Translations under genes and position numbers: made by a program
Notes under the pieces: model-generated
What the model saw: the letters and a program-made list of their open reading frames with translations, nothing else
What the model was told of the DNA's origin: nothing
The model's database searches: none
Source: Euglena gracilis
Taxonomy: Eukaryota > Euglenida > Euglenophyceae > Euglenales
Length of the DNA stretch: 64,000 nucleotides
NCBI GenBank assembly: GCA_039621445.1
Contig: CP154956.1
Location: 26,643,744-26,707,743, forward strand
Direction of reading: 5' to 3'
Shown: one piece after another, positions 51,901 to 59,663 of the stretch
Position numbering within the stretch: the first letter of the stretch is position 1
How the letters are laid out: each line of letters opens with the position of its first letter

Positions 51901-52113
51901 CTGTAGCATGGACCAGTAGTTGTTTGTCAAAATCTGATGGGCCCCGCCTTGACCGTGTGCTTCAGGGCACGGTCTCTCCCCTCCTTGGGAGATTTGGGGC
52001 TTGCTGGGTCTGGGGGGCGTGCGGGGCTCTTGGGTGATTGCCCGCACGCTCACGCTGGCGTTGGGATTTGACGGCCGGCCCAGACCCCCATCCCTGGGGC
52101 CTGGGCGGCCCCG
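45937..52113 (-). CDS. pol of element C, uninterrupted: cytosine methyltransferase-like, protease, RT, RNase H, integrase, chromodomain
   Basis: One open frame with 2,038 codons counted from 52,053. A Pro/Ala/Ser leader (1-160) precedes a cytosine-methyltransferase-like module (162-320). Protease follows (ALIDTGA, DTG 498-500, and LILGYPWL). RT (about 780-1000) has FSTIDLRDAFHQV and YFDD (901-904). RNase H has D1068, E1122 and D1147. Integrase has H1491, H1496, C1529 and C1532, with catalytic D1562, D1626 and E1662 (35 residues between the last two). The chromodomain (1852-1905) has EEWTVEEI, EFEVKWEG and LTWEP. All catalytic residues seen are present, so this is the most intact pol here. There is no ATG before residue 49. 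The frame is the gag frame beyond a UGA. No Dam-like module is present. Confidence 0.93.
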   Translation of the reverse strand, partial: RGRPGPRDGGLGRPSNPNASVSVRAITQEPRTPPRPSKPQISQGGERPCPEAHGQGGAHQILTNNYWSMLQKKSRRSEQPSAARPVSSAQSSPPAKPAASVPSSTQHRATATPPARQQQKRAPRQTAPSRTTLPPPSAAPSAAPRSAPAATSAPLPPQSAPSSRAAPKPAASSPTTSTPKRWALDLFSGTGSVKRALEKLGYSVVSVDADLRWKADKTVDVRRWRYWEEYWPGDFELVAASPPCTEYSSAMTTRRRRLRKANFLVRKTKEIIAYLRPSLRWLENPRYGKLRHRKVVEDMQYGDVDYCMFEAWGYRKPTRFWIADSMAPMQDIVCDGQCENIVEEQDGRRHHRRQLGGASQQRGTREQAYRIPEGVVRYLCERTPPIRRAAVPSSPPSPSPPSPAPASATTPQSRTALPPQAAALSRAPRQRPPSCTRQASCTPTEPHNDPPAESVTTAAAEPHPPRKVHKVTVRPWQYRPSRPFQVGRMERRGGSYHLMLDVVIEIDGREEKAKALIDTGAQTSLIRRELFPNGCFRRSERPLLLRTVNGDLLAGGSNEADVLLVFNARSEGERSGGVKRWHSQITVHDGDIGCDLILGYPWLKEHRLDVQPWRDALQLHDDPRWVIAGTEASEIAALRTRTHATVRARSPSPLPRTPSEVEEGMEAEVRKMMLTVGVNGPDGDEEDEALDAEEEAMVAKVLIDAAKEAKEVRGVVTAEAEEQHPLAVQLRAEILKEFEGRVFCDRVHPDPPPRGQHGMAVLRLKPNAQPVVGRVIHLKGERLEALREMEEECRRDRKVEPGRGPWRAAAFPIRKKNGKWRMVCDYAVTNLQIMADSYPLPLTEEIVAEQAKCTLFSTIDLRDAFHQVALAEESRPVTNVQLPGGLWQWRVVPQGINVGPALLQRDIDATCAAVKAHSRPYFDDIIVSTRQGAEETDEEFYQKHARDVRETLLALEKDRWVSDSRKVKLFMRQVEFVGHVLGHGRRAPAPGKLSAVQHWQLPPTVSSLRAFLGVCNYYAGYVRLYAELAAPLQEKLKLPRELTKAGSKHPVVWTEQEKEAFDKLKKALVADLELYHIDPAKPFVLRTDASDYAIGAVLEQFPNIDGVPRVEDLRPGASVPVAFMSRKLTEGQRLRWDVRDKETYAVVAALDKWAGFLLDNEILVLTDHRSLESWYKEYVAGVGPQGRRARWHAKLNEFRITVVHVPGETNVVGDAMSRWAYPASQGWRDTSWHGTEADTKEMKAHILEEKLREKSTPKAVHPEDEETKAEQVERSTLKEGRELAVIQLIPLQSFAAVPSASHIAVTTRSRLDTQRNARDAPADAPHGTRSEHPREMHPSASSPAAAAVPPSASSAAVPPSASCIASPASVPAPSSNAPSPAPSPAPQSTAPQSIAPSAAPTAGVSSPAMPVPASAAGVPSPAASVPSAVPSAGVPSTADPVPPQPDLDINVFDMDWSKAYAVCPRWKPVWDQAHNGPGWPSGFQLVDGRLVSAGRWCVPSGLLAEVLREQHSVSGHIGGDRLVEEAERTYVFADRMEAAKVAGGLQRTCPVCQATEHPHQPLRLKVCPTPVPPYIMASVAIDLFVMPEVDFEGQLYNVFAACVDRHSGWVVATAHHTRGLTAATVAKAMYRGWWSPHGLPSVITSDRGPHFAGAWWRSMCGLHGIRHAYAQAYHHAANGRAESLGAQLQKRIRSEKAEAPITWVESLPRAVQKLNDSKAQHGLSPYEVLYGRHRWTGGVPYKAPVMVEDAVSFFERQKAVDQKVADVLNDLHKRQADQKNRSRKDLEEFAKGDLVWYLRPPRRPGQKLESYWLGPARVTARRGEHSYELELEEGRRQEAHRCQLKAYRDDTRLWGPPKMFVYRQARPQEDVDIEEWTVEEIRRHRRRDDGDWEFEVKWEGHPALTWEPLKNFFHRYSHQMIEYAKSKKLKVDLLDYLHRNPAEVAVIIAEVKKQEQEVINNTEWEDPPEEWVWPDEDGKKDEEASSQEGESADPPVGTAVPAAQHVPTHDPPPALGQDPPRTVAAAASHQPVPPHFVHHPSDRPSVSAFPQLSQEADP
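51094..51570 (-). other. Cytosine-C5 methyltransferase-like module in pol C
   Basis: Motif I ALDLFSGTGSV, then SVDADLRW, motif IV AASPPCTEYSSA with nucleophile Cys224, motif VI WLENPRYG (263-265 ENP), VDYC and GYRKPTRFW. It aligns throughout with the element A module at roughly half identity by eye, so both descend from one acquisition before A and C diverged. It sits at the pol N-terminus directly before protease. Intact, so it is a candidate active enzyme. Confidence 0.82.
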
Positions 52114-52116
52114 TCA
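52077..52116 (-). promoter_or_regulatory. gag-pol junction of element C: UGA-CGG stop with hairpin, candidate readthrough signal
   Basis: Gag ends CAG TAT CAT GAG TGA CGG GGC. The next 20 codons in frame are open to the recognised pol start. UGA followed by CGG is a known readthrough-prone context in several plant RNA viruses. GGGGCC-GCCCA-GGCCCC begins two bases after the stop and can form a 6-bp hairpin. Confidence 0.6.
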
Positions 52117-53596
52117 CTCATGATACTGCTCCTGGACGGCCGAGACGTTGCTCTTGCTGTCCTTGCCTTTGCCCTTGGACTTTCCTTTTCCTTGATCTCC
52201 TTTGGCTCCACCCTTCGCCTTGCCTTTTCCTTTGCCTTCGTCTTGTCTTGGGGCATTCGATGTCCATTGCTCGGCTTGGTACCCACCCTTTCCTTTTCCT
52301 TCATTTCCTTGCCATGCACTCGATGACCACTGCTCGGCTTGGTATCCACCCTTTCCTTTTCCTTCTTCACTCGTCCATGGGCTCGATGACCACTGCTCCG
52401 GGTACCCACGTCCCCCTTGGCCTTGACCTTTGCCTTGGGGCGCGGGCACCGGCGGCGTCGGCGGGCGTGGTTGCTGTGCTTGCTTCTCCTTCTTCGGCTG
52501 CACATTCGTCTTCTCCACCTCCTGGATGTACGGCTCCTCGGTGGTGTCGTCGACCTCCACGTCCCGCTGCCACCGTGGTACCGGCCGCTTCTCCGGGATC
52601 TCCTTCTCCTTCTCGGGGGCCATCTTCGCCTCCATCCGCAGCCATCTCACCATGAGGTTGTGGATGTCCTTCGCCGGTAGGTCGCACGAGTCGGCCGTCA
52701 CCGTGACGATGCTGCCGCCCTCGAGCCGCTGGCGGTCGTACACGGCCTTCACCAGGGTGCGGTGCTCGTCGCCCACTGGCACCACCACGAAGCGGCGCCC
52801 CGCCTTCCGCACCGAGGCGGGGGCCACCGTGGTCTCTTGCTTGATCATCTCCTTCACCTCCTCCACCGTCGTGTCCATCGGCAGGCCCTCCAGCACGATG
52901 GACCGGTGGTCCACCCGCTTGTCCTCCTCCTGCGCCACCTTCCGGCGCCAGGGGTGGAGGGGCCTCCACGAGGAGCTTCCCCAGCTCCTCCTCCTCCATG
53001 CCCACCTGCCTCGCCATGGACGCCATCTGCGCGTAGTACTCCCTCCAGGACTTCTCGGTCAGCTTCCCGCTCGTCACCAGCTTCAGCTTCCTCATTCGCC
53101 GCCGCAGGACCTCCTTGTCCTCGCCGCCGTTCGCCAGGTCCACCTCCGCGAACAGCACGGCATACTCCACCTCTCCTTTAGTCTCGATCTCCTCGTCCAA
53201 CATCAGCACCGTGGCCTCGTCCAAAGCCGCGCGGAACATGGCGAGGCGCTGAGCTGACGTGATGGATGGCCACGCCTGCTCGAGTTCCCGAAGGAACAGG
53301 AGCCACCGCCTCCGCCACTGCGGCCAGTCCTCCGGATGCCCGGAGAACCGGCCCGGGTGGAGGCCGATGACGGAGTCCACCAGCGGCGCCGGGAGGAAGT
53401 GCAGGGCCGCTGGCTGGGCCTGCACCGGGGCGATGCGGACCTCTCGCACCGCGGACGCGCTGGCGACGGGGACGGCGGATGGCGTGGTCAGGCGGGCAAT
53501 GGAGAGGGGCGGCACCCCGCCCCCTTCCGCCGCGGCCTGCTTCCGGACCAGCCGGAGAGCTGGTCGGAGGGTGAACGACGGCTTCTCCTGCACCAC
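52114..53596 (-). pseudogene. gag of element C, capsid, RRM-like segment and Lys/Gly repeats
   Basis: The first frame (53,596-52,940) has a Pro-rich lead and a Ty3-like capsid: LHPGRFSGHPEDWPQWRRRW, FLRELEQAWPSITSAQRLAMF, SWREYYAQMASMARQVGM. A one-base shift at ~52,940 leads to the next frame (52,938-52,114). This begins with an RRM-like piece (SIVLEGLPMDTTVEEVKEMI, RRFVVVPVGDEH, GGSIVTVTADS), then acidic and basic linkers. It ends in three tandem EGKGKGGYQAEQWSS repeats and a GKGKSKGKGK tail. No zinc knuckle is present, so the Lys/Gly tail may take over RNA binding. The frame ends at the UGA that precedes pol. Confidence 0.8.
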
Positions 53597-53631
53597 GGAC
53601 TCCTCCTACATGGGCTTCTCCATCTGGACCG

Positions 53632-55222
53632 GCTGGCGGGCGGGGACCAGAGCGAGATGTACGACGTCGAGGAGAAGCCGGACGAGGTCATGCAGGGCCC
53701 CCCCGAGTGGGAGGCAGCATACGCTGCGTTGCAGACGCGGATGGACCGCCTCTGCAACACCGTCGACTTCATCGGCTCCAAGGCGAAGGAGATGTGGGAC
53801 AGCTGGGCGGCCGTGCAAATGGCCGCTGCCATGAAGGACAAGGTCGACGAGCAAGGAGTGGCGGTGCAAGAGCTGAAGAAACGGATGGCGGCCAAAGAAG
53901 GGGCCCACGTGGACCTGATGGAGAACGTGGTGAAGGTGAAGGACGACATCGTCAGACTACATCAAGTAATATCACAACTCCACAAGCTCATGCCCATGGT
54001 GGCCACGGCGGAGGAGCGGATGACAAGAGTGGAGAAGTACACCCACGACGCGCTCGGAGACTTCGGTGAAGATCTCCGAAGGATCCGGGCGAAGGTGAAG
54101 GAGGCGGAAGACAACGCCGCGGCCGCGGTGAGCGGTGAAGGGGTGAAGAGCGGCTCGACGACGTTGAGCTTCCCCTGCAGCTGGAGGTGGCGCCTCAAGG
54201 CCGCCGTGCAGGAGCTGCTGCAAGAGAAGGAGCGGCAGTGGGCCGAGAACGTCCAGCTGCAGGGGAAGCTCAACGCCGTCGAGGTGCAGATGGCCGCCTT
54301 CACCGCCAAGGTGGAGGCGACTGCGGTGGCGCAGGGCAAGGCGGTGGAGGTGACGCCGCGCCTGGTGGAGCAGCTGCAGTATCAGCAGGCCGAGAACGCC
54401 TGGCTGAAGGAGAGTTGTCATATTCCTTGATGGCGCAGGTGTCCTCCCTCACCACCAAGGTGGAGGCAGCCGCGGCCAAGGAGCCAAAGGCCGCTGAGCT
54501 GCCGCCGCTGATCGTGGGGAGGATCCAGAAGGTGGAGACGGAGATCCAGAAGGTGGGAGCCCAAGCCCAAGGGCTGACCGTGGCCGTGCAACGGCTCGCC
54601 GCGGAGCCGGTGACAAGATCCGGGTGGTGGAGACCGAAGTGCAGAAGGTGAACGTCCAGACGCAAGCCGTGGTGATGGCCGTGCAGCGTCTGGACCAGAT
54701 CGTCTCGAAGGTGATCGTATCCTCCCAAGCCAAGGCGGTGCCGGCCATGCCCGCCAAGGCTCCGCCACCCCTGGCCGAGCAGCAGCCGGTGCCGGTGGCT
54801 CAGAAGCAGCCGGTGCCAGCCCTGATGAGGGCATGCGGGCCATCACTTATCACCCCGCCCACGAGCTGGGCCCCGGCGAGTCCGAGGGCCGAGACGGGGT
54901 CCCCGTCCCTGTGGCTGACCTGATCCCATCCGTGCATCCGTCCCTGCAGTTTGCTCTGACCGGTAGGTGGCAGTGCCCTCCCGCCGCAGATGGCGGACGT
55001 CGTCCAGCCAAGCCATCTGCACGGTGGGAGTGCCGCCTCCCTACCGGTCCCCCAGCGAACACCCGAGCACCACCGCCGTGCACCCGCACTTCCGCACCCC
55101 CCCATCCTCGGTCCGGCCGCACAAAGTGCCGCGGCTGGGCCTCTCCGATGACGAAGGAGATGACGAGAAGGTGAAGGTGATCAACAACGCCGGGGAGAAG
55201 GTCCTCGTGGTGACGACGAGGA
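53632..55222 (+). pseudogene. Inverted middle part of element C gag (blocks C-D and B)
   Basis: Plus-strand 53,632-54,817 is block C (MYDVEEKPDEVMQGPPEWEA to LPPLIVGRIQKVETE) followed by ~90 more codons of coiled coil (block D), with frame breaks. Then 54,818-55,222 is block B (MRAITYHPAHELGPGESEG to VLVVTTRS). Both are in reverse orientation to the surrounding element. In the second gag copy (42,867-40,952) the order on the minus strand is A, B, C. Reading minus here gives A, B-inverted, D-C-inverted, then capsid. So block order is kept but each block is flipped in place. Confidence 0.7.
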
Positions 55223-55223
55223 G

Positions 55224-55550
55224 TGCTCCTCGGTGGCTCGGGGCTGGGCACGGGCACCGGCAGGCCTGCGAAGGCCCGCTCACTCTGCAGCTCCTGGACA
55301 CCCCACAAGTGGGGCACCTCGGACGGGAACGGGAACGGGAAGGGCAGGGATGGGATCAGCTGGGGGAAGGGTGGGGTCCCGGGGAAAAGCTGAGAGGGTG
55401 GAGCCCCGGGTGGTAGCCAGGGGGTCGGGTCCCAGCTCTGGGGCTGGGCTGATTCCGGGAACAGGATGGGGACTTGGGACGAGTCTCGAGGGCTATCGAC
55501 TAGGGACTCGGATTGGAGGGGGATGAGTGGGAGTTGGGGTGGGGCTGGGC
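55224..55550 (-). pseudogene. Element C gag block A, truncated
   Basis: Minus-strand Pro-rich text (LPLIPLQSESLVDSPRDSSQ to LPVPVPSPEPPR) matches the second copy at 42,605-42,283 in the same orientation with few differences. It is cut at 55,550 by the GCCAAGAGAAAATGGCCACT repeats, so the gag start is missing. Confidence 0.75.
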
Positions 55551-57054
55551 GCCAAGAGAAAATGGCCACTTTGAGGGGCGGGGGACAAATTTGCCAAAAC
55601 GGCCATTGTGAGGGAGGGGACACTTTGGGGGGGGGTAAATTTTTGGGCTTAGGTGCCAAGAGAAAATGACCACTTGAGGGGGGGGGGAGAAATTTGCCAA
55701 AATGTTTGACCACTCTGAGGGGGGCACTTTGAGGGGGGGGGTGAGGGTGTTTTATTCTCTCCAAAGTGGCCTAGAGGGTGGCTCCCCAAAAATATCACCA
55801 TACAAGGTTAGGTAAGGTAACATCACATCTACGCTCATCAACTTTTGGGAGCCTACCAAAGAACTCTTGGATCGTGGGTGCAGCGCCCAGAGCATTCTCA
55901 TCAACGTTGCAAAGTGAAGCACTCAAAATGGGGAATGAAAAAGGAAGGAGACGATTTAGTCTTGCACCAGGTCAGGTCTGATCCCTTCTCTCTTTCGGGG
56001 GAGGTTTGTTCAGCTCCATCTTTCCGAATGGGTGAGTGACTCTTGCCGGGTCGCCAAGGCCGTCAGGCCGGTGAGTTGCAACATCCGGGCAAGGTCAAGG
56101 CTCAACCACGGGTCCAACCTGGTGACAGCCAGGTTGAACCTACGATCGAGCCCTCACCCCGTCGGAACGTTGAGGGTTCCACCGTGCAGGACGGAACTTG
56201 GTACACACCTACCCCGCCGGCAGCGCTGGTGCCGTGGGGTTGAACCTTACAGGATTCGAACCGCGCGTCAGCGGATGGTACCCCTTGTCGTGACACGCAG
56301 GGAAGAGGCATCTTTCACCATGTTCCAGGTCGGGGGGGACTGCCACGGCGAGCCCCGCGGTGCCCACCGGCGAACCCACGCCCCGAACTGGGGGCGCTCC
56401 AGCCGCGTGTCTACCCGCCCAACCCCAGGGAAACTAGGTCGTTTTCACGGTGTTCCCGTCATGTCACCGTGTCCAAGTATCCCGTGATTTCAAAGACCCG
56501 ACGGACGACCAAAAGCTGCCAGCGAGGTTTTCATTCCGGCTAAGCGGATCCTATTCAGCTTCAAAATCTGTAGTCATTCTGCCGTCGTCGTCTGACGACT
56601 TGACCAAAGCCATGTTGCTTTATAAACACGCAAAAACAACGTGTGCTGACGCGACTCTTCCTGAGTCGTCTCGCGCTCAGGTCACAGTCTTCCGTCTGCA
56701 GAAGACTCAGCAGTTCTGATATAAAGTCGTTTTTGTGGGCTCACTTTGGCATAGGCGGGGGGCCTCCGCCCCCCCGCACCCCCCCCTCAAATAACAAAAT
56801 CCCTTCTATGTTGGCAATATACTTGGAGGGCTAAGTCCTTTTTGTGCAAATTTTGACTTATATATTGAGAATCCAACGGGGAGAAGTGTTCTTTTACCAA
56901 AAATGGCCCAAAATGGACATTTTGCCCCCTGTTTTTTGCATATTCACCCCCCGACTGGGGGGTTCTGGAGCCATTTGGGTGGGTTTTGACTGGTTTTGGG
57001 GTGATTTGGACAAAAGTTTTTTCTCAGGGGGGGGGGGCTTAAAACTCGGCGAGA
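55551..57054. other. Non-coding right part of unit T1
   Basis: It starts with repeats of GCCAAGAGAAAATG[GA]CCACTTGAGG and poly-G (55,551-55,760), then ~950 bp of unique-looking DNA without a convincing gene. From ~56,720 on it is shared with T2 (AAATAACAAAATCCCTTCTA, TTCTGGAGCCATTTGGGTGG). Short open frames here have no recognisable domain. Confidence 0.6.
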
Positions 57055-57207
57055 CTGGGCCGTAACTACATTAGAGTGGGTGGGGGCCGACTAGCCGACA
57101 GGGGACGCCGACTAGCTGCCGACCAGGCCTAGTCGGTCGACCAATTGGGTGGTCGGCCGACTAGTCGGCCGACCACCCAGGACCCCCAGTCTACCGTTTG
57201 GCATTGG
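57055..57207 (-). repeat. Right inverted end of unit T1
   Basis: The reverse complement reads CGGTAGACTGGGGG, TCCTGGGTGGTCGGCCGACT, AGTCGGCCGACCACCC, AATTGGTCGACCGACTAGG, ending CTAATGTAGTTACGG, matching 40,733-40,925. GTCGGCCGACTAGTCGGCCGAC inside is itself palindromic. Confidence 0.88.
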
Positions 57208-57330
57208 AAATCGGGGTCCGTCAACGGGTGCACTATAGCGCACCCGTTGACGGTGGAATTTGTTAACGGGTGCCCACATGGGAAATCGGGGTCTATCAAC
57301 GGGTGCACTATAGTGCACCCGTTGACGGAA
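57208..57330 (+). repeat. 75-bp satellite unit with a perfect 30-bp palindrome
   Basis: AAATCGGGGTC recurs at 57,208 and 57,283 (period 75). Each unit has a palindrome centred on CTATAG. It is perfect at 57,296-57,325 and has one mismatch at 57,221-57,250. Confidence 0.92.
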
Positions 57331-58177
57331 TTTGTTTTCTGTTTTGTTGTGGTTTTTGTTTCCGACCTTCCTTTTCCTCAGCCATGAAGCGCATTGCTAA
57401 CATGATGGAAGCCCAGATGCCCCGCCCCCCCAAAGTGGATGAGCCACAAAAACGACTTAGCCCCCGAGTAACGTGAACCCCCCCTATATGTCACCCACCC
57501 CTGGGGGTGTATCCCCCGCGACCCCCCCCGCGACCCCCCCGCGACCCACACATGGAGGGTTTCCGCATCCCAGTAGGAGCCAAAAAAAGGGCACCTAATT
57601 AGGAATTTGCACCCAAATTAGGAATCAAAATTGCCTAAAATGTGTGACAAATTCCTAATTGGAGCTATTTTTGGACCCAAAAGTTCTAAAAATAGGTCCC
57701 ATGTGACGTTGTATGAGAGGTCACACTTGTCACGCGTGACCCGTCAAAACTTCCACGTTCCCCCCGCGACCCCCCCCGCGACCCCCCCCCGCGACTCATA
57801 CACCCCCCCTAATTGTCGCCCCCGCCTTAGGGGGGCGACAATTAGGGGTGGGGGTACCCATGGACCCATGGACATATGGACATGTAGGGTAAATTGAGTA
57901 ACCCCACCCCTAATTGTCACCCCCCCCTAATTGTCGCCAAGGGGGTCAAAACGCTCCCTGGGGGGTGCCATGTAGGGGGGGGGGGGTCCAAGGTTGACGT
58001 TTTTTTTGTTTTTTTTAAAAAAACAACAAAAAAAACGTTTTTTTTTTAAAAAAACGGCAAAAAAAACATGTTTTTTTTTGAAAAATCAAAAATTGACCTT
58101 TTTCCCCTTTTTCCTTGCGAAATCGCCATTTTTTGAGGAAAATTTTTTGGGGGTGGTTCGGGTCACGGGGGGGGGGG
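57331..58177. other. Intergenic stretch, no gene recognised
   Basis: Poly-C/poly-G blocks, CGCGACCCCCC repeats (57,510-57,560 and 57,760-57,800), CCCCTAATTGTCGCC repeats, and an A/T-rich T8AAAAAAC array (57,995-58,090). Confidence 0.6.
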
Positions 58178-58715
58178 TCCTGGGTGGTCGGCCGACTAGT
58201 CGGCCGACCACCCAACTGGTCAGCCGACTAGGCCTGGTCGGCAGCTAGTCGGCGAGACAGGGGGGGGGGGTCCTGGGTGGTCGGCGGACTAGTCGGCCGG
58301 CCACCCACTCTAATGTAGTTACGGGCCAGTTTCGCCGACTTTTTATGAAGAAAATTGTATGCAAACTAGTCGGTGGCTAGTCGGTGGGCATAAAAATGGT
58401 CTGTGGCGGGTCCAAACCACCCGGAAATGGTCCGGATGGGGCCAAATCACGTGCCTTTACCACCTTACAGAGGAACACCAACAGGATGAAAGGGGGGGGG
58501 AGGGGCGGAGCGGGGATGATCTTTTATGGTTATCCCCCCGGACACCCTCAGATGGAAATTTTTGGTCGGTGGGGGGTCGGTGGGCCCTTGATGGGGTCCG
58601 GAGGGGTAAAAAACCAATGACGAAACAGGGATTACATGAAAATCCTTTAGAAATGCAAGCATTCTGCATCAGGACAGGCTGAAAACTCCCCCCTCCACCC
58701 CCACCCGAGCCCAGA

Positions 58716-58935
58716 TAACAAAATCCCTTCTATGTTGGCAACATACTCGGGAGCTAAGTCGTTTTTGTGGCTCACTTTGGCATAGGCGCCGTGGGCTCCG
58801 CCCCCCCCGCACCCCCCCCCCCTCAAATAACAAAATCCCTTCTATGTTGGCAACATACTCCGGGGTTAAGTCGTTTTTGTGGCTCACTTTGGCATAGGCG
58901 GGGGGGGGGGCTCCGCGCCCCCCCCCGCACCCCCC
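58716..58935 (+). repeat. 110-bp tandem repeat, two units, with single copies elsewhere in T
   Basis: The unit runs AACAAAATCCCTTCTATGTT, GGCAACATACTC, TAAGTCGTTTTTGTGGCTCA, CTTTGGCATAGGCG, then poly-G/CTCCGC/poly-C. Partial single copies are near 56,725-56,840 and 59,727. Confidence 0.88.
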
Positions 58936-58960
58936 CCCTCTACTACAAAAAAGAGGTGTC

Positions 58961-59663
58961 GGACGCCGGTTCTGTCCAAAGCCCGGCGTTCCAGGCGCCG
59001 ATTCCGTCCGGGTCTGCCAAATTCCGGCGATCGCGAGGGTACTTCTGGCTGTGTCAATCGTCCAAGTACAAACTCACCCCTCAATCGAAAGCTCTTTTCA
59101 TCAGACGACTGGCGATCACCACCAAATTCAGCCACGTCGCCTGGAGCTCTTATTTTCTGTCAGTGGGGAATCCTAATTTCACAACTCTGGTGCCCCCCCA
59201 AGGCCCTCAGGTCGTTGATTCGAAGAGGAAAAACGTTTCTCTAAGGTTTATTAAGCATCTTAAACCAAAAATCACTGAAAATTGCGACAAATTTCGACTC
59301 AGATTCTGGCCGATCCGACGATCGCGAGCGTATCTCGGGCTGCGTGCAACGTTAGGGTACCAAGTTACCCCTCGATCGAAAGCTCTTTTCAACAGACGAC
59401 CAGCGGTGCTCATCAGATCTTTCCACGCTGCACGGTACTCTATTTCCAAATCTGGGCCAATTTTTTTCACCAAATTTGGATATCCACCCCACTGGTCCCC
59501 AGATGGCAAAATTCATTGTCCTTGATGGTTGAAACACTCATACCAGCACCTTAGGGCCACTTTTGGGCACTTTTGGTGACATTTTTAGGAATGAAAACCG
59601 GACGCCGGGCTTTGGACAAAGCCGGCGTTCCTAACGCCGGGCTTTAGGACAGAACCGGCGTCC
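58961..59663. repeat. 703-bp unit with 31-bp inverted ends, MITE-like, inside T2
   Basis: GGACGCCGGTTCTGTCC.AAAGCCCGGCGTT at 58,961-58,991 pairs with its reverse complement at 59,633-59,663. Another copy of the end sequence lies at 59,680. Inside, CCCCTC[AG]ATCGAAAGCTC plus TTTTCA[TA]CAGACGAC occurs at ~59,079 and ~59,370, an old internal duplication of ~291 bp. Confidence 0.75.

Larger units (their letters stand above)
40724..57207. mobile_element. T-family unit T1: 16.5 kb with ~200-bp inverted ends and 9-bp target duplication
   Basis: The left end (40,724-40,955) and right end (57,055-57,207) are inverted copies sharing CGGTAGACTGGGGG, TCCTGGGTGGTCGGCCGACT, the CCCACTCTAATGTAGTTACG block and CTCGCCGA. 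AAATCGGGG flanks both sides, and joining the flanks restores the 75-bp satellite. No transposase is visible inside. Instead it holds element C and a partial second gag. The outermost ~10 bases of the two ends differ. Right-end sequence back to ~56,720 also recurs in T2. Confidence 0.7.

Noticed and set aside
56220-56300. Possible tRNA around GGATTCGAACC
   Set aside because: The B-box match is good but the T stem does not pair and no A box or acceptor stem could be found.
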